Source: JACQNR01 sp049515175
GTDB taxonomy: Bacteria; Acidobacteriota; Terriglobia; UBA7540
NCBI GenBank assembly: GCA_049515175.1
Contig: JBEKUI010000282.1
Coordinates: 1-5,630 of the forward strand
Direction of reading: 5' to 3'
Length of the DNA stretch: 5,630 nucleotides
Below are positions 1 to 4,718 of the stretch, one piece after another. Every line of letters begins with the position of its first letter. The first letter of the stretch is position 1. The translations under genes were made by a program, and so were the position numbers. The notes below the pieces were generated by a model that was not told the origin of the DNA, searched no databases, and worked only from the letters and a program-made list of their open reading frames with translations.

Positions 1-2
1 CG

Positions 3-125
3 CTGGCCGTCGAGCGCCTGCGCCTGCTGGAACGCCTGATTCGACTCGCCGCTGGACTGTTCAGCCTGGGTTTCGGGGGCTACCTGGCCTGGGAAGTAGG
101 ACTGATCCAGTCTCTGGTGCGTTAG
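3..125 (+). CDS. C-terminal end of a membrane protein, possibly UreH/TauE-SafE-like (partial)
   Basis: The reading frame is open from the window edge and ends at TAG 123-125, giving the last 40 residues of a protein whose start lies outside. The fragment has a basic/leucine-rich stretch (RLRLLERLIRL) followed by a hydrophobic, glycine-rich segment (AAGLFSLGFGGYLAW, then EVGLI), ending in LVR. This reads as a cytoplasmic loop followed by a final transmembrane helix. The pattern 'R-aGl-SLgFG-yLaw-iG' resembles the last helix of UreH-like / TauE-SafE-type transporters (small-molecule or metal export), but 40 residues are too few to prove the family. The next gene begins three bases after this stop, in the same frame, so the two are almost certainly co-transcribed. 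That this is coding is fairly sure; the family is a tentative reading. Confidence 0.55.
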   Translation: MAVERLRLLERLIRLAAGLFSLGFGGYLAWEVGLIQSLVR

Positions 126-128
126 GAG

Positions 129-281
129 ATGGACTTGACCGACGCCAACCCGAAAGCTGCAGCCCCGCCGGAATTGCCCGTGGAAGTCTGCCCGGTCTGC
201 TCGAAGCGCCTTGAATCCCGCCACTGCAAGTTTGTCTGCCCGCGCTGTGGCTACTTCATGTCCTGCTCGGAATTCGACTAG
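129..281 (+). CDS. Small four-to-six-cysteine zinc-ribbon protein, 50 aa
   Basis: ATG 129 to TAG 279-281 encodes 50 residues. After a Pro/Ala-rich, probably flexible N-terminus (1-20) come two CxxC knuckles, CPVC (C21/C24) and CPRC (C37/C40), with extra cysteines at C33 and C46. The ending CPRCGYFMSCSEFD is a typical zinc-ribbon half. A zinc-binding, cytoplasmic protein is expected; partner and function are unknown. Small zinc ribbons of this type can bind nucleic acid or proteins, but nothing here decides between these. Start choice: AGGAG at 124-128 touches the ATG directly, which is too close for normal Shine-Dalgarno use, so TTG at 135 (six bases from AGGAG) is a possible true start that would shorten the protein by two residues. 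The upstream membrane-protein gene ends at 125. Too short for most gene-length cut-offs but convincing by its cysteine pattern. Confidence 0.8.
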   Translation: MDLTDANPKAAAPPELPVEVCPVCSKRLESRHCKFVCPRCGYFMSCSEFD

Positions 282-360
282 GCGTTTGTCACCCGCCACC
301 GGATGGCGTCTGCCTTGAGCTTTTCGGGACGGTGCGATCGCCGCCCAAGATTTCCACGGT

Positions 361-500
361 TTGGGTTTGGTGAGACTGATGATTTTCTAAATTACTGAAA
401 ATATGAAACTTATTAGCTTTGTGTAACTATTACATAGCGCCTTTTTTTCAACAACATACTAGCTTTGGTCAACACGGAAAATCCGTAACTAACTAATTCT
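361..500. other. AT-rich island inside the 282-901 gene-free region
   Basis: Only 45 of these 140 bases are G or C (32%), against a clearly GC-rich remainder. I see no plus-strand coding frame of worth in it. It contains two short dyads: ATTTTC/GAAAAT (382-387 and 397-402) and ACGGA-AAA-TCCGT (474-486), a T7 run at 442-448, and two of three copies of an AGCTTTG repeat. Such a stretch could be a regulatory region or a short acquired segment; the sequence alone does not say which. The remainder of 282-901 outside the listed sites shows nothing further I can name. Confidence 0.6.
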
Positions 501-520
501 GAAGGACATCTTAGCTTTGG
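413..520. repeat. Three direct copies of (T/C)TAGCTTTG
   Basis: TTAGCTTTG occurs at 413-421, CTAGCTTTGG at 459-468 and TTAGCTTTGG at 511-520. Successive copies are offset by 46 and 52 bases. The first two share more (AGCTTTG-N2-(T/C)AAC). On the minus strand they read CAAAGCTA. They lie downstream of the minus-strand promoter candidate and far upstream of the STAS promoter. They could be protein-binding sites; three copies in 108 bases of AT-rich DNA can also arise with modest chance. Confidence 0.45.
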
Positions 521-626
521 GACGAGCTATATAAGGGCCCTTGCCCGCGACGTCGTGTGCCAATCGGTAGCCAGGGACGTGTCTGCGGCGCCGGGCAGCC
601 TCGTCGTCGCCTTCACCGTTCTCCAT
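489..626 (-). CDS. Possible 45-residue leaderless minus-strand peptide (uncertain)
   Basis: A minus-strand frame runs from ATG 626-624 to TAG 491-489. The peptide begins MENGEGDDEAARRRRHVPGY and ends KMSFRIS: an acidic start, an RRRR cluster at residues 12-15, and a basic second half with no cysteines and no membrane segment. I do not recognise it. The only support is position: a well-spaced sigma70 promoter candidate lies just upstream so that the predicted transcript start (about 626) falls on the A of ATG, giving a leaderless mRNA with no Shine-Dalgarno needed. The frame crosses from GC-rich into AT-rich DNA and could easily be chance; the transcript might equally be a non-coding RNA. Confidence 0.2.
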   Translation of the reverse strand: MENGEGDDEAARRRRHVPGYRLAHDVAGKGPYIARPKAKMSFRIS

Positions 627-632
627 GTATCT

Positions 633-661
633 AGACTAGCACACTTGCCTTCGAAAGTCAA
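633..661 (-). promoter_or_regulatory. Sigma70-type promoter candidate, minus strand
   Basis: Read on the minus strand: -35 TTGACT (661-656), 17-base spacer, -10 TAGTCT (638-633), with TGC directly before the -10 as in extended -10 promoters. The -35 matches 5 of 6 consensus bases; the -10 keeps the key first, second and last bases. Predicted start is near 626, pointing away from the STAS gene into the 282-626 region, where no annotated gene explains it. Confidence 0.5.
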
Positions 662-815
662 GCGGAATTTCGCCTCGCACCCAGGCCAGGAGGCGCGGAG
701 GAGAGGTCCAGGGTGAGGACATCTCCACGCCCAATTCGCAATTGGAATTGACCGTAGCGTCTCCCTCCAGAGATGGCCCCCGCGGCGCGGCCAGGGCCCG
801 GCGCCACCTCACGCA

Positions 816-844
816 TTTACAATCCGCTGTCGCCTGAGTAGAAT
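816..844 (+). promoter_or_regulatory. Sigma70-type promoter for the STAS gene
   Basis: TTTACA at 816-821 and TAGAAT at 839-844 are separated by exactly 17 bases; each matches five of six consensus positions. The start of transcription would be near 851, leaving a leader of about 50 bases before ATG 902. The -10 box with its flank (TAGAATG) recurs upstream of the GalT-like gene at 2865. Confidence 0.6.
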
Positions 845-889
845 GGCAGGCACTGGCTGCACCGCCGGCTTATTGCGTGCGTCTGATGA

Positions 890-895
890 AGGAGG
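890..895 (+). promoter_or_regulatory. Strong ribosome binding site of the STAS gene
   Basis: AGGAGG lies six bases before ATG 902, a near-perfect Shine-Dalgarno at good spacing. It fixes the start of the STAS protein and suggests efficient translation. Confidence 0.8.
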
Positions 896-901
896 AAATT
901 C

Positions 902-1246
902 ATGGCACTGGAGATCAAGCAGAAAGAGACGGATGGGGTGACGGTCCTGGTCTTATCGGGCCGGGTGGTTCTGGGTGAGGAGAGCAATCAGCTTCGCACC
1001 AAGCTGAAGGACTTGCTGGGGCAGGGGAAGACCCGCCTCGTGCTCGACCTCGCGGACGTAAAATACATCGACAGCGCCGGCTTGGGAACGCTCGTTGCGG
1101 GGTACACGTCGGCGCAGAATCAAGGCGCCGGCATCAAGCTCGCCAACCTTACCAAGAAATTTCACGAGCAACTCCACATCACGAAACTCGTGACCGTCTT
1201 CGATGTGTATGATAGCGTGGCGGATGCCGTGAAGTCATTCAGCTAA
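902..1246 (+). CDS. STAS-domain anti-sigma factor antagonist (SpoIIAA/RsbV family), 114 aa
   Basis: A single STAS domain fills the 114-residue product, the usual length for SpoIIAA/RsbV-type antagonists. Seen in order: a first strand pair (VTVLVLSGRVVLG, 13-25), helix 27-39, the strand TRLVLDLADVKYID (44-57), the phosphorylation loop DSAGLGTL (57-64) with Ser58 as the expected phosphoacceptor, a helix to about 74, the strand IKLANL (78-83) and a last helix ending in VKSFS. In this family the unphosphorylated form binds a serine-kinase anti-sigma factor and frees the sigma factor; phosphorylation of the serine stops this. It acts in the cytoplasm. The gene has its own promoter (816-844) and a strong ribosome site and appears monocistronic, since the next gene is convergent. 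No kinase, phosphatase or sigma factor is visible nearby, so its partner system is unknown; a role in another STAS-dependent switch is possible. Confidence 0.93.
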   Translation: MALEIKQKETDGVTVLVLSGRVVLGEESNQLRTKLKDLLGQGKTRLVLDLADVKYIDSAGLGTLVAGYTSAQNQGAGIKLANLTKKFHEQLHITKLVTVFDVYDSVADAVKSFS

Positions 1247-1294
1247 GCTTTGGGAAGCTTGCACGTTTTGACCGGTAAGGGAAACCCGCCCATC

Positions 1295-1322
1295 GTGGCG
1301 CCCGTCAATCGGCGGGCGCCAT
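1295..1322. terminator. Strong GC-rich hairpin between convergent genes
   Basis: TGGCGCCCG (1296-1304) pairs perfectly with CGGGCGCCA (1313-1321); inside, T1305-G1312 and C1306-G1311 can extend it to 11 pairs with an AATC tetraloop. It sits about 50 bases from the stops of both the STAS gene (1246) and DUF1015 (1374), as expected for a shared bidirectional terminator. It lacks a T run on either side, so intrinsic termination is not certain; it could instead protect 3' ends. A second small hairpin, AAGCTT-TGGG-AAGCTT (1245-1260), overlaps the STAS stop codon and is followed by TTTT at 1266-1269. Confidence 0.45.
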
Positions 1323-1373
1323 CAACTCACCAACCACTTGTCCCACCCACGCGCCCGACCGTCGTGTGTGCCG

Positions 1374-2711
1374 CTAGAGCGCTGCGGGACCGTCCAGCCA
1401 GTAGGCCGCGAGACCGGAAAGCAGTTTGGGATAGAAGTCCGTGGACTTCTGCGGCAGTGGCTGTCCCGCCAGGGCATTGTCCCAGACCTGATCGATGGAT
1501 GTGGGGTTCATAAGGAAACAGATCTCCGCCCGCCCGCTCGCGACCTGCTGCAGGGCGTCCGCCCACTCGCGCACGTAGTGCAGGTTCTTCTCCTCGCGCA
1601 CCGCCTGGCGGTCAATACCCAGCAACTGCTCGATCAGCAAACGATGGAGGATGACCACGTCCAACCGGCGCAGGCCGTTCGGCAGGCCGGGCAGCGCTGC
1701 GGCGAGATCGGCGTTTTTTCGCAGGCGCAATAGGCCTAGCTGGCCCACGCCGGCATAGATGGCGAAACTTGGTGCCCCGCGGCCGGACTCCCGCAGGCGC
1801 TCGATCGTTCCGGGGCCCCGCTCAGCCACGGTTCCACCGGTGCTGAGGGTTTCACAATCGAAGAAGCGCTCGGAGGAAGCGAGGAAGCCGGACCAGTCGA
1901 AAGAGGGCAGATGATGGACCACCCGGTGGGTAGGGAGGATGGTCAGGCCCTCGCTCTCCTTGCGCACGAAGGTCATCATCACAAAGTCCGCGCGCGCGTC
2001 GGTTCGCGCCTGGGCGCGACAATAATCGCGAAAAGCCAGCGCCGTTTCGTAGCGGTGGTGACCGTCGGCAATCACAAGCGACTTCTCGCGCATCGCGGCG
2101 GTCACCCGCTCTATGGCCGCCGAGTTGCTTAGCCTCCAGAGCGAATGGTGGCAGCCGTATTCGTCCGTGACCCGCTGGGCGGCTTGCCCCGTCACCGCCG
2201 CTTCCATGGCGCGCTCGATTCCCCCGCCCGGATCGCTGTAAAGCACAAAGATTTGGCCAAAGTGCGCGCGCGTAGCCTTGAGAAGCTCGAGCCGGTCGGC
2301 CTTGGGCCCGGAAAGCGTCTCTTCGTGGCGATGCACGACGCGGGCGGAGTAGTCCTCGAGACGGCCCAGGGCGATGAACCCGCGCCGCCGCCGCACCACG
2401 CCGCGCTCGCCGGGGACCGCATACTCCTGGTGGTAGGGGTAAATCGCCGGAGCGGCGTCCGGCACGAGCGCGCCCTCCTCGATCCAGTCGCGGAAGTGCC
2501 GCGCAGCGCGCGTGTAGACATTGTCTTCGGGTGTGTCCGCCGGATTCTGCCGCCCGCGAATAATGCGCACCAGATTGTAGGGACTCAAGTCGTAGTAGCG
2601 AGCCTGCATCTCCGGATTGATTTTGTCGTAGGGCTGCGTGACCACCCCTCCAAGCTCGCCAACTTTCTCCGTGTTGTAACGCACCGCGCGAAAGGGACGT
2701 ATTTCCGCCAT
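1374..2711 (-). CDS. DUF1015 family protein, 445 aa
   Basis: The product is a full-length member of the DUF1015 family (COG4198), cytoplasmic, of unproven biochemical function. Family marks in order: IRPFRAVRYN at the very start (4-13), VTQPYDKI (24-31), YNLVRI (45-50), HRHEETLSGPKADRL (127-141), ADGHHRYETAL (215-225), THRVVHHL (261-268), the helix VVILHRLLIEQLLGI (352-366), FLMNPTSIDQVW (399-410) and the C-terminal PQKSTDFYPKLLSGL (420-434). The start is set by the conserved IRPFRA beginning; a clear Shine-Dalgarno is missing (only GGA a few bases upstream). The ADGHHRY motif recalls the DGHHR-type motif of ParB/sulfiredoxin-fold proteins, some of which phosphorylate serine, but that is my inference. 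DUF1015 genes are often found near serine-biosynthesis genes; none is in this window. It is transcribed divergently from the GalT-like operon and converges on the STAS gene. Confidence 0.9.
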   Translation of the reverse strand: MAEIRPFRAVRYNTEKVGELGGVVTQPYDKINPEMQARYYDLSPYNLVRIIRGRQNPADTPEDNVYTRAARHFRDWIEEGALVPDAAPAIYPYHQEYAVPGERGVVRRRRGFIALGRLEDYSARVVHRHEETLSGPKADRLELLKATRAHFGQIFVLYSDPGGGIERAMEAAVTGQAAQRVTDEYGCHHSLWRLSNSAAIERVTAAMREKSLVIADGHHRYETALAFRDYCRAQARTDARADFVMMTFVRKESEGLTILPTHRVVHHLPSFDWSGFLASSERFFDCETLSTGGTVAERGPGTIERLRESGRGAPSFAIYAGVGQLGLLRLRKNADLAAALPGLPNGLRRLDVVILHRLLIEQLLGIDRQAVREEKNLHYVREWADALQQVASGRAEICFLMNPTSIDQVWDNALAGQPLPQKSTDFYPKLLSGLAAYWLDGPAAL

Positions 2712-2747
2712 AAGATCCGTTCGTGTGAAATTTGAAGCCGAGATGCC

Positions 2748-2776
2748 AACATACCATACGCGCCAGGAGGCGTCGA
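2748..2776 (-). promoter_or_regulatory. Promoter candidate for DUF1015, minus strand
   Basis: On the minus strand TCGACG (2776-2771) and TATGTT (2753-2748) are 17 bases apart; each has four of six consensus bases, and TGG before the -10 gives an extended -10 form. Predicted start about 2741, leaving a leader of some 30 bases. Confidence 0.35.
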
Positions 2777-2840
2777 GACAGCGTTATTTCGGGCCACGAG
2801 GCTGGATCGCCGCTGCCGCGCACGCTGGCCGCTTCGACCC

Positions 2841-2870
2841 ATGACGGCAGCAGAGGATTCGGGATAGAAT
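2841..2870 (+). promoter_or_regulatory. Promoter candidate for the GalT-like operon
   Basis: ATGACG (2841-2846), an 18-base spacer and TAGAAT (2865-2870) form a sigma70-like promoter. The -10 and its flank match the box of the STAS promoter. Predicted start about 2877, giving a leader of about 80 bases before ATG 2957. Confidence 0.4.
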
Positions 2871-2958
2871 GAAAAGGCTGCCTAAGGTGGCGGCAAATGG
2901 GAACGACAGAAGATCCGGACCCTCGCGTGGTGTTCAATTCTGTCTGAGGCCTTTTCAT
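2869..2958. repeat. 10-bp perfect inverted repeat flanking the GalT-like leader
   Basis: ATGAAAAGGC (2869-2878) is the exact reverse complement of GCCTTTTCAT (2949-2958), with 70 bases between. The right arm covers the last base of the GAGG ribosome site (2946-2949), the spacer and the first two bases of the start codon. The left arm overlaps the end of the -10 box, so it is fully transcribed only if transcription begins upstream of 2869. Confidence 0.55.
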
Positions 2959-3973
2959 GCCCGAATTGCGACTGAACCCTGTGACCCGCCGCTGGATCGT
3001 GACGGGCAAACGGACCGTCATGCCGGACATTACCGAGGAGGCGGACCTGTGCCCGTTCTGCCCCGGCAACGAACGCTTGACACCGAAAGCTATCCTGGAG
3101 ACCCGCGATGAACGAGGCGCGTGGACAACACGCGTCTTCCACGACCGCGCGCCGATCTTCCAGGTTGAAGCGCAGCTCAATCCCCGAGGCGAGGGGATGT
3201 ACGACCGAATGAATACCCTGGGCGCTCACGAAGTCCTCGTCGAGACTCCTCAGCACAACGTGCGAATGAGCAGTTTGTCGGTGGAGCAGCTGGCGCGGGT
3301 CATGGAAGTCTGCCGGGACCGCATCCTCGACCTGAAGCAGGACCGGCGCTTCCGCTATGTCTCGCTCTACAAAGTACAGCGCGACGCCACCTCACCGCGG
3401 CTGGCGCACAGCCATTCGCATATCCTCGCCAGCCCCGTCCTGCCGCAGATCATGCAGGTCGAATTGCGCTGGTGCCAGGCGTACTACGAGAAAAAGGAGC
3501 GCTGCCTCTTCTGCGACACGATCCGCCAGGAAACGGAGCAGGACCAGCGCGTGGTAGACCAGAATCAGGACTTCATCGCTTTGTGCCCCTTCGCCTCGCG
3601 CTCGCCTTACGAGGTGTGGATTTTGCCTCTCGCACACGCCTCGTCATTTGAGAAAGACATCCGGGATCCGGCGCGCCTTCGCTCCTTGGCGGGCTTCTTC
3701 AAGAATTGCCTGGCGCGCGTGGAGAATATCACCCCGGCGTTTACCATCGTCGTCCACACGGAGCCGAACACCCAAGCGCGCGGCTGGCCGAAGGATTCCT
3801 GGTTGACCATCGCCGACGACTACCACTGGCACATCGAGATCAACCCTGAGATCGAAGGGGACCGGCGCGTCCTGGGGAGCGAGGGCTTTTATTTCAACCC
3901 CATCCCCGCCGAAGAAGCGGCGCTGGTGCTGCGGGCGCTCGAACCGGGCGCCGAGCCCGCCGCCGGGGAATGA
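2957..3973 (+). CDS. GalT-like nucleotidyltransferase (galactose-1-phosphate uridylyltransferase / ADP-glucose phosphorylase family), 338 aa
   Basis: The protein has the two-domain HIT-superfamily layout of GalT. It starts with LRLNPVTRRWIVTGKR (4-19), has CPFCPGNE (C32/C35), HEVLVETPQH (91-100), the active-site region LAHSHSHILASP (149-160), a second knuckle CLFCD (C183/C186), WILPLAH (221-227) and DYHWHIEINPEI (288-299). Likely zinc ligands by analogy with GalT and the Arabidopsis At5g18200 enzyme are C32, C35, H100, H151, and a second set C183, C186, H227, H290. His153 corresponds to the nucleophile that carries the nucleotidyl group. Family reaction: transfer of a nucleoside monophosphate between sugar phosphates, or phosphorolysis of a nucleotide sugar. 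Odd: the usual HPHxQ reads HSHSH, so the Gln equivalent to E. coli Q168 is His155, and the preceding GxS phosphate loop is replaced (residues 139-150). Substrate is therefore open. GAGG at 2946-2949 with 7-base spacing supports the start. The stop overlaps the next frame. Confidence 0.85.
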   Translation: MPELRLNPVTRRWIVTGKRTVMPDITEEADLCPFCPGNERLTPKAILETRDERGAWTTRVFHDRAPIFQVEAQLNPRGEGMYDRMNTLGAHEVLVETPQHNVRMSSLSVEQLARVMEVCRDRILDLKQDRRFRYVSLYKVQRDATSPRLAHSHSHILASPVLPQIMQVELRWCQAYYEKKERCLFCDTIRQETEQDQRVVDQNQDFIALCPFASRSPYEVWILPLAHASSFEKDIRDPARLRSLAGFFKNCLARVENITPAFTIVVHTEPNTQARGWPKDSWLTIADDYHWHIEINPEIEGDRRVLGSEGFYFNPIPAEEAALVLRALEPGAEPAAGE

Positions 3974-3987
3974 GGAGCGTGCTGCGA

Positions 3988-4680
3988 ATGTCCGCCCCGG
4001 CTTCCGACCTGAGCCACGTCCGGCTGTTGATCTTTGACCTCGACGGCACGTTGATCGACAGCAAGCTGGACCTCGCGCTCTCGGTCAACGCCATGCGGGA
4101 GCAATTGGGGCTCGCCGCGCTCCCCCACGACGTCATTGCCACCTACGTGGGTCAGGGTGTCGAGAAGCTGGTCCAACGCTCCCTGGACGAAGGCACGACG
4201 GAAGGATCCCTGGCCAATAGTCTGGCCTTCTTTCGCGAGTATTACCGCCAGCACATGCTCGACAACACGGAGCCCTATCCGGGCGTGCGCGAGGCGCTGG
4301 AAGAGCTGCGCGGCCGGAGCATGGCGGTCCTCAGCAACAAGCCCGTGAAGCACAGCCGGGAAATCCTGAGCGGCCTCGGCCTGGCCCACTACTTCTCTGC
4401 GGTGTATGGCGGCAGCAGTTTTGCTCAGAAGAAACCGGACCCCGCCGGTGCTCTTGCCTTGATGCGGGAGAACAATGCCTCGCCGGAAGAAACCTTGATG
4501 ATCGGCGATTCGGAGACGGATGTCCTCACCGGCCGCAATGCCGGAGTGCGCATCTGTGGTGTAACCTACGGCTTTGGCGCGCCCACGCTCCAGAATGCTC
4601 CTCCCGACTGGACCATCAATGATCTCCGAGAGCTGCCCCTCTTATTGAATGGCCGTGGGGCAGGAAGGAGCGCGAAGTAA
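3988..4680 (+). CDS. gph: HAD-superfamily phosphatase, phosphoglycolate phosphatase (Gph)-like, 230 aa
   Basis: A complete class-I HAD hydrolase with a helical cap. Motif I is FDLDGTLIDS (16-25; nucleophile Asp17, acid/base Asp19), the cap spans roughly 26-95, motif II is LSNK (115-118; Ser116), motif III lysine is in KKPDP (148-152), and motif IV is IGDSETD (172-178; Asp174, Asp178) for magnesium. Length and the LIDSK.DL start match Gph/PGMB-type phosphatases acting on phosphoglycolate or small sugar phosphates; substrate cannot be read from sequence, so the symbol is by resemblance. Start: an ATG at 3970 overlaps the previous stop as ATGA but has no good ribosome site; ATG 3988, six codons on, has GAGGAG (3972-3977) ten bases upstream and is preferred. 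Either way the gene is coupled to the GalT-like gene, suggesting that it removes phosphate from a product or by-product of that enzyme (inference). Confidence 0.88.
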   Translation: MSAPASDLSHVRLLIFDLDGTLIDSKLDLALSVNAMREQLGLAALPHDVIATYVGQGVEKLVQRSLDEGTTEGSLANSLAFFREYYRQHMLDNTEPYPGVREALEELRGRSMAVLSNKPVKHSREILSGLGLAHYFSAVYGGSSFAQKKPDPAGALALMRENNASPEETLMIGDSETDVLTGRNAGVRICGVTYGFGAPTLQNAPPDWTINDLRELPLLLNGRGAGRSAK

Positions 4681-4682
4681 GG

Positions 4683-4718
4683 TGAAGATGACGGCCGCAG
4701 TTTGGAGGGGCATCTTCA
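4683..4718 (+). other. 8-bp hairpin over the upstream start codon of the HEAT gene
   Basis: TGAAGATG (4683-4690) pairs exactly with CATCTTCA (4711-4718) across a 20-base loop. The left arm contains part of the AAGGTGA ribosome site and the ATG at 4688-4690. No T run follows, so it is not a clear terminator of the phosphatase gene; it could lower initiation at 4688. Confidence 0.4.

Noticed and set aside
294..308. CGCCA-CCGGA-TGGCG hairpin after the zinc-ribbon gene as a terminator
   Set aside because: Stem of only five pairs and no T run directly after it (TTTT lies 12 bases further); too weak to annotate.
334..341. GCGATCGC octamer (HIP1-like palindrome)
   Set aside because: I noticed only this one; HIP1 is meaningful only when highly repeated, as in some cyanobacteria.
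533..542. AAGGGCCCTT palindrome next to TATATA (528-533) as a promoter/operator
   Set aside because: No acceptable -35 box at 16-18 bases on either strand; a 10-bp palindrome alone is weak.
2145..2735. A 196-codon plus-strand open frame antisense to DUF1015
   Set aside because: It mirrors the codon structure of the real minus-strand gene and shows no recognisable motif or ribosome site.
2869..3111. An 80-codon plus-strand frame starting at the left arm of the inverted repeat
   Set aside because: It runs out of frame into the GalT-like gene, lacks a ribosome site and has a biased composition; treated as chance.
1852..3180. A 442-codon open frame on the minus strand across the DUF1015 gene, the divergent gap and the GalT-like start
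   Set aside because: It overlaps two well-supported genes in another frame or strand, its translation is rich in Arg, Ser, Gly and Pro with no domain, and such shadows are common in GC-rich coding DNA.
3889..4389. A 166-codon minus-strand open frame opposite the GalT-like/HAD junction
   Set aside because: Fully antisense to conserved coding motifs (HAD motif I); no family features of its own.
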